Below are positions 59,534 through 64,000 of a stretch of 64,000 nucleotides of DNA, piece after piece. How positions within the stretch are numbered: position 1 is the stretch's first letter; the number at the start of each line of letters is the position of its first letter. The notes beneath the pieces are model-generated. The model made no database searches. It saw only the letters and a list, made by a program, of their open reading frames with translations, and had not been told where the DNA came from. The position numbers were made by a program, and so were the translations under genes. The stretch comes from Candidatus Thiobius zoothamnicola (GTDB lineage: Bacteria; Pseudomonadota; Gammaproteobacteria; Chromatiales; Chromatiaceae), in assembly GCA_030826945.1 (NCBI GenBank), contig JAPQLC010000003.1:204566-268565 (forward strand), read 5' to 3'.

Positions 59534-62500
59534 TTATACGGTAGACATCTCTTCCACTAATACATGGGGATGGCATATCGGACAATACTTATGCAGAGCT
59601 TTAGCCTGTGGGCCATTTTCATACATTAAACAGCTTTTATCTTTATAATCACAGTGAGAACCTTGTTTATCATACTGTTTTGGATGAGCAGGTATTCCCG
59701 CAGGATTAACTTTAGCGACCTGATTAAAACTATGACCAATTTCATGGTTTATGGTATCTACGAAATCGACAGGGTCGTTAGGGGTATATACATTGACAAT
59801 GCCATTTTTTAACGACACACCTAAGTAACTGGCGGCACCTTTCACTCTTAATCCAGGGATCTTTATCCGAGTTCTTCTAGCCATAACCAATCTCGGAGGT
59901 TTATTGATTCTTAATTTTCGAGGCGAATTTCTACTTGGTTCAAGTTCCAGATCAGAATCTACCAAATTTATTTTCCTATGGTTTACCCAAGCGCTTGTTT
60001 TTGGATCCCAATCTTCCGCAATTATTTCACCACTGATTAGCAGCTTTCCTCCTTGTAAGGGAGGGTTAATGAACTTCTTACGTTGATGATCCAGGTCTAT
60101 TGGAAAAGCTGTTTCAGACCAAGCAGTGATGGCGAAAGTAGCATCGCCATCAGGGATCCATAGGCCATCTGCATTGACCATGGCGATAGTAACCGGTCTT
60201 TCTGTTGTATTGACTGGTGCCGGGAAGAATCTATTTCTATGGGCCATTACAGGGCATATTACAAGACCATCTGACATGTCATTAGGATAATTGTTTTTGT
60301 ATACCCTGGTTACTGAGTCCCAATAATAGTTAATCATATGCTTGGGATAAATAGCCGTTGGCCTTAGTGCTTTCGCCTCATCAAGAGAAATGGTCTTATC
60401 CGGTGCTTTCTCCATAATGACTTTTACGTCTTTATAGCAATCTGGCGCATTACCAACATCTTGTGGGTTGACACCACCAATTTTTATTTGCTGATACCAA
60501 AACTTGCGCCAAACATTAACTTCATTTTTTGCCATCACTGGTTTGGGCTTGCCCAAAGTTTTGTGACCATCTATATATTTCGCCAGATGAGGGTCTTGTT
60601 CAATATAAGCTGCCAAATAGAATTTATCACCACCAAATCGGGAGAGCTTGACTTCTTTAACGGCTTCCCCGCTAACGTCAGTTTTGGTCGAGTCATGCAG
60701 TAAATCTTTTCTGTCTGCTTTATCCAGATGTTTTACATCGGCAGTAATATCTTTCCATATCCACTGATGAACGGTTGGGTCGTTCGGTAGGTCTACGCCC
60801 CAGTTGGTTGCCGTGCGGTTGTTTCTATCTTCCACCAGCATAAAATGTATATTGATATCTTTTAACGCTTTGCTGAGCTTGGCTTTAATTCTAATCTTGC
60901 GTCCAGCGGCACCTTTTTGCATATTAATAAAAAAGCGTTTGTTGGCAGCATCCCACGCATTGGGGCCGCCGGCAGGTTGAGTGTAATCCAGTTCTACGGT
61001 GTCAATCTTTACAATGGTATAACGGCCCCAGTCTCCATTGCGCTTGGGTGTTTTGGCCATGCCGCCGTCGGCTCTGTCCACGCCCATATCCAAGACGGCT
61101 TCAAGTGGCTTTTCGCTCTCAATGGCGCCTTCTACCCAGTAGGTTTTATCTGCGTTGAGGTCACTTTTTTTCAGTTTTAGGGGAAGTTTGATTTCCTTGC
61201 CTTTAAACTCGGTATCAAAGAGTTTTAACTTATCGTTTTTCTCACCGTTATTGAGAGTGAATTGATAACTGTCGCAGCCGCTTGGGAATTGGTCTGCGGT
61301 GAGGGCTTTAATCACTATTTTTGAACGGCCAAAGTTGGCATTTTCTTGCACATGGAGTAAACGTCCTTTCTTGACCTTATCCTCATCAGACAAAGCTATC
61401 TGCTCCGGCAATACCTGTGCCGCCAAGTCGGCATGGTAATTACTGATGAGTTCTTGATCCGGATCAACTTGTATGCTTTTAATTTTGTCAATGTCTTGTT
61501 CATATATTTCCATTTTTAATTCAATAACACCCACTTCCATTTCTGCAGAAGATTGAATAACAAACTTACCATTTGAAGATTTAACAGGACTCAGTTTGAG
61601 CTTGAATTTCCCGACTTTTGTACCTTTTAACCATACTTCTAGTTTTTTACCGCCGGTAACATCGTCTCTGGAAATCGGGTTACTGATATTGAATTGTGTC
61701 GTCATTTTCTCATCTAGAAAGACATCTATTGCTCCCGGGTCGCTAACCTCAATTTTTGCTCCTTGATCGAATACCGGGTTACCAGGGTGTTGTTCAAGCC
61801 ATAACTCAACTCGAGTGCCATCTGTAACTATTTTTTCTTCTGTAGGTTCTTGGTTTCCAGAAAGTCCTTTATCTAATAACACCACTTTGTATTCGGCATC
61901 TATTTTCGCGGTGATTTTTATTTCCCTCACCTCTAATTCATGTTCCATACCTGAACATACCAGTGCTTGCTCAGTATATTTATCGCTACCCGGAAACCCA
62001 TAGTGAACGGTGTAAAAATCTCGAGACGGCATATCCTCATATTCAAGCATGCCATCTGCTGGGCTTTCCCCTTGGTCAAAAACATCTTTGTCATGGAGCT
62101 GGTACTTTTTAGTGATGCTATAGGGAACATCTTTCAAGTATTCTCGCTTACCATCTTTATCAAAACAATAAAAGCGGATAGTCAGCCAATTCTTAACAGT
62201 TTTCTTGATGGGAGTAGTATTGGCGGTAGTAGTAGATGGTTTGTAGAAATCCGTGGCAATGTTCGGATTCGCCATACCTGTAGGAATCTGATAGGTTCTT
62301 CTCTTTTCAACTTCAAACTTTATCCCCTGTTGACGAAAACGTGCTTCGAGAGCACCTATGAGAAGACTGACTTTCGACCAATCCTTTAGGTCATAGTTGA
62401 TACGCCAACAATTACCATTACGAGAAGTAAACAATTGCTTTGAAGGGTTATCCGTTCTGTAGAAAAGTTGACCTCTGGCAAGTTGATTCCGCAAAGATTT

Positions 62501-62665
62501 AGCAGAGGGTCTGTTCGACATTCCACAGGTAAACACACGATAGAAAAAACCAACCTTGGGCGCCATATTTTGCAAATTGACATCACTGATCGCACTAGTG
62601 TTCACATCAAGACGCCATAAATCGTTAACCGTCAGTTTATCCAAAGGGATTAACTTTTTAGTCAT
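59534..62665 (-). CDS. Large protein with C-terminal archaemetzincin-like zinc protease domain; candidate effector
   Basis: 1043 residues from ATG 62665. The first 900 residues are beta-rich with no named domain and no signal peptide or membrane helix. The C-terminus is a zinc protease: HEIGH at 974-978, a distal His-Cys (GSHC, 1004-1005), Cys and Met-turn CLMY (1012-1015) and CPIC (1028-1031). This is close to the archaemetzincin pattern of AMZ proteins but with some 20 extra residues before the distal His. Starts 8 bases inside the TssB-like gene. AT-rich. Effector role inferred from context. Confidence 0.78.
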   Translation of the reverse strand: MTKKLIPLDKLTVNDLWRLDVNTSAISDVNLQNMAPKVGFFYRVFTCGMSNRPSAKSLRNQLARGQLFYRTDNPSKQLFTSRNGNCWRINYDLKDWSKVSLLIGALEARFRQQGIKFEVEKRRTYQIPTGMANPNIATDFYKPSTTTANTTPIKKTVKNWLTIRFYCFDKDGKREYLKDVPYSITKKYQLHDKDVFDQGESPADGMLEYEDMPSRDFYTVHYGFPGSDKYTEQALVCSGMEHELEVREIKITAKIDAEYKVVLLDKGLSGNQEPTEEKIVTDGTRVELWLEQHPGNPVFDQGAKIEVSDPGAIDVFLDEKMTTQFNISNPISRDDVTGGKKLEVWLKGTKVGKFKLKLSPVKSSNGKFVIQSSAEMEVGVIELKMEIYEQDIDKIKSIQVDPDQELISNYHADLAAQVLPEQIALSDEDKVKKGRLLHVQENANFGRSKIVIKALTADQFPSGCDSYQFTLNNGEKNDKLKLFDTEFKGKEIKLPLKLKKSDLNADKTYWVEGAIESEKPLEAVLDMGVDRADGGMAKTPKRNGDWGRYTIVKIDTVELDYTQPAGGPNAWDAANKRFFINMQKGAAGRKIRIKAKLSKALKDINIHFMLVEDRNNRTATNWGVDLPNDPTVHQWIWKDITADVKHLDKADRKDLLHDSTKTDVSGEAVKEVKLSRFGGDKFYLAAYIEQDPHLAKYIDGHKTLGKPKPVMAKNEVNVWRKFWYQQIKIGGVNPQDVGNAPDCYKDVKVIMEKAPDKTISLDEAKALRPTAIYPKHMINYYWDSVTRVYKNNYPNDMSDGLVICPVMAHRNRFFPAPVNTTERPVTIAMVNADGLWIPDGDATFAITAWSETAFPIDLDHQRKKFINPPLQGGKLLISGEIIAEDWDPKTSAWVNHRKINLVDSDLELEPSRNSPRKLRINKPPRLVMARRTRIKIPGLRVKGAASYLGVSLKNGIVNVYTPNDPVDFVDTINHEIGHSFNQVAKVNPAGIPAHPKQYDKQGSHCDYKDKSCLMYENGPQAKALHKYCPICHPHVLVEEMSTV

Positions 62666-63134
62666 GGCAGTCTCTTCCAACTCGGCATTCGTCCATGATA
62701 ATACGCACAAACAAACCCACGATTTGCTCGTATTGATCTGGATACTGTTTCAGATCCGTCAACAAAGCCCGTAACCTGAGAAGGCGATCAAGACTTGGTA
62801 TTTGACGCGCAATATTATCCGGGTGAAAGTCAGCCATACAGTGAAAACGTATATCCAGCGCCAATTCTTGCAGCTCCTCACCTGCGGGCGTGTTGGATAA
62901 ATGATGAGGAACTGTGGTTTTCAGGCGTGGCGCCATTTCGTACATCACACGATTGAAATTGCCTTTATCAATATTGACAGACGTGCGTTTATGGAATGGG
63001 ATATCACTGTCTTCACCCTGATAATTACCCATGACCAAAATTTTGAAAGGCAGCTCGGTCTCATCACCACTCTCACGCTTCAGGGTAAGCTTGATGCGCT
63101 CGGAGATATCAAACAAATCATTGTCTTGAGTCAT
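62658..63134 (-). CDS. TssB/VipA-like type VI secretion sheath-family protein
   Basis: 158 residues from ATG 63134. The pattern follows TssB: ISERIKLTLKRESGDETELPFKILVMGNYQGE, then KRTSVNIDKGNFNRVMYEMAP, VPHHLSN, ALDIRFHCMADFHPDNIARQIPSLDRLLRLRALLTDLK. The reading frame also runs upstream through a membrane-helix segment (ATG 63278), so a membrane-anchored form is possible. tssC and other type VI genes are absent; the next gene is the protease protein, overlapped by 8 bases. Confidence 0.78.
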   Translation of the reverse strand: MTQDNDLFDISERIKLTLKRESGDETELPFKILVMGNYQGEDSDIPFHKRTSVNIDKGNFNRVMYEMAPRLKTTVPHHLSNTPAGEELQELALDIRFHCMADFHPDNIARQIPSLDRLLRLRALLTDLKQYPDQYEQIVGLFVRIIMDECRVGRDCHD

Positions 63135-63159
63135 AACAGATGATATCCATAGTTCGTAA

Positions 63160-63408
63160 TTACGGTGATTTCTCACCTTGATTGAATACGCCATACTTAG
63201 TACGAGTACACAACCCAGAAAACCCATGATCGCTACAATGAATTGAACAAGAATGACTGTCAAGTTCCGGGTTGTCATAAACCGTAACTTTACACACACA
63301 TGAAACATGTGATGGCAGGCGTCCAACATAATTGCCCATCAACAGCATATTGGATGATAAACCCAGCACCGACTGGTTTTTCTTAATCAATGTCTTGATG
63401 TTGTTCAT
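63160..63408 (-). CDS. Doubtful small upstream reading frame
   Basis: 82 codons, starting MNNIKTLIKKNQSVLGL. It includes SNMLLMGNYVGR, reminiscent of the ILVMGNYQGE strand of the TssB-like gene, then a Cys-rich part that is the out-of-frame shadow of the membrane-helix segment. It may be a partial duplicate of the TssB start or part of a frameshifted gene. Weak evidence. Confidence 0.3.
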   Translation of the reverse strand: MNNIKTLIKKNQSVLGLSSNMLLMGNYVGRLPSHVSCVCKVTVYDNPELDSHSCSIHCSDHGFSGLCTRTKYGVFNQGEKSP

Positions 63409-63509
63409 GCTTACTGTAAATCATCTCAACCATATCCACCAACTGAATAGTTACCATGAAATGGCTTGATGAGTACGTTTTTAGATCAACAACACATGTC
63501 GGAATCGCT

Positions 63510-63962
63510 ATGGACATCACAATCAGAAAATACATCGGAAAAGATTATGCGCGATGCGAAGATTTGGTTAATCGTGCCTGGCGTTTTGATGCGGTTTTCC
63601 AGCCCCAGAAACTGGCTGCAATAGCCAAGAAAATCTATACGCAAGGTTCTGTGATAGAGAGCACTTATCGAACCGTGGCGGAAACACAAGGGGAAGTGGT
63701 TGGATTCATCTTTGGCATGAATGAGTTCGCCTATCAACCACGATTACATTTAGGGCTGAAACTCCGGATCTTGTGGGATTTACTCACCCTCAGATCTTCC
63801 ACGCCGGACAAAAAAACCTTACTCAAGGCGATGGCGGAACACGAAAAAAACCGATCAAATATCATCAGCAAGCACCGAAGTGAAATCGTGCTATTTGTTG
63901 TTAGCGAGGCTTATCAGGGCAAAGGCATCGGAAAAGCCCTTTGGTCAATGTCATTAACTTAA
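63510..63962 (+). CDS. GNAT-family N-acetyltransferase, stops early
   Basis: 150 residues from ATG 63510 (MDITIRKYIG). Motif A of GNAT acetyltransferases is seen at the end: EIVLFVVSEAYQGKGIGKALW, the acetyl-CoA pyrophosphate loop. The stop 5 codons later removes the following helix and strand that complete the fold, so a frameshift or nonsense change is likely. An upstream in-frame ATG at 63456 adds 18 residues. Divergent from the type VI-like operon. Substrate unknown. Confidence 0.75.
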   Translation: MDITIRKYIGKDYARCEDLVNRAWRFDAVFQPQKLAAIAKKIYTQGSVIESTYRTVAETQGEVVGFIFGMNEFAYQPRLHLGLKLRILWDLLTLRSSTPDKKTLLKAMAEHEKNRSNIISKHRSEIVLFVVSEAYQGKGIGKALWSMSLT

Positions 63963-64000
63963 GGGATAAGTCATTGCGTACGCTTATAGTTTGGTCGGAA

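Overview
The window is a 64 kb stretch of a gammaproteobacterial chromosome; the genus cannot be fixed from the sequence. The evidence is the gene set and gene order: guaB-guaA, smg-topA, rpsU-yqeY, hslV-hslU-DUF971, the large fused PurL, an aspartate carbamoyltransferase followed by a dihydroorotase-like protein without its metal ligands (the Pseudomonas arrangement), a YrbG-type exchanger followed by kdsD, and cysZ. The backbone is of medium GC and carries several blocks of different base composition. No rRNA, tRNA, CRISPR array or complete insertion sequence was found.

Layout. 1-7 kb: guaA (cut by the window edge), guaB, an unknown coiled-coil protein, topA and smg. 7-12 kb: an amino-acid ABC transporter (aapQMP without a binding protein), a fructosamine kinase and two unknown genes. 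12-24 kb: thrC, a CaCA exchanger, kdsD, a 2OG-Fe(II) oxygenase, a TSUP transporter, yqeY, rpsU, tsaD, the betaine-lipid pair btaA-btaB, radA and alr. 23.8-26.0 kb: an AT-rich restriction-modification pair between short inverted repeats. 26.5-34.8 kb: a sigma factor, a membrane protein, dnaB with a large intein in its P-loop, cysZ, a HAD phosphatase, glycerate 2-kinase and a haem-domain lipoprotein.

34.9-45.8 kb is accessory DNA in two parts. First comes a toxin-antitoxin cluster (SymE-like/XRE, RHH/RelE, BrnT/BrnA, and a broken Phd antitoxin) with two integron attC-like sites in inverted orientation and an IS30 fragment. Then comes a GC-rich copper/silver-type RND efflux operon (cusC, cusB, cusA) with a DarT-DarG DNA ADP-ribosylation toxin-antitoxin pair inserted between cusB and cusA. 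The cusA gene has an internal in-frame deletion expected to remove the proton-relay residues. This block is bracketed by the real 3' end of purL and by a 77 bp diverged copy of that 3' end, which marks an insertion or gene-replacement boundary.

45.8-58.3 kb is housekeeping: purL, DUF971, hslU, hslV, pyrB and its inactive dihydroorotase partner, an orphan NarL-type regulator, a stomatin/NfeD pair, and a metallo-beta-lactamase-fold protein with an altered metal motif.

58.6-63.4 kb is the least ordinary part. On the minus strand an AT-rich operon encodes a TssB/VipA-like protein (type VI secretion sheath family), then a protein of about 1043 residues ending in an archaemetzincin-like zinc protease domain (HEIGH, distal His-Cys, Met-turn, CPIC), then a secreted unknown protein. 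This looks like an undescribed type VI-linked effector module. The window ends in a GNAT acetyltransferase that stops early.
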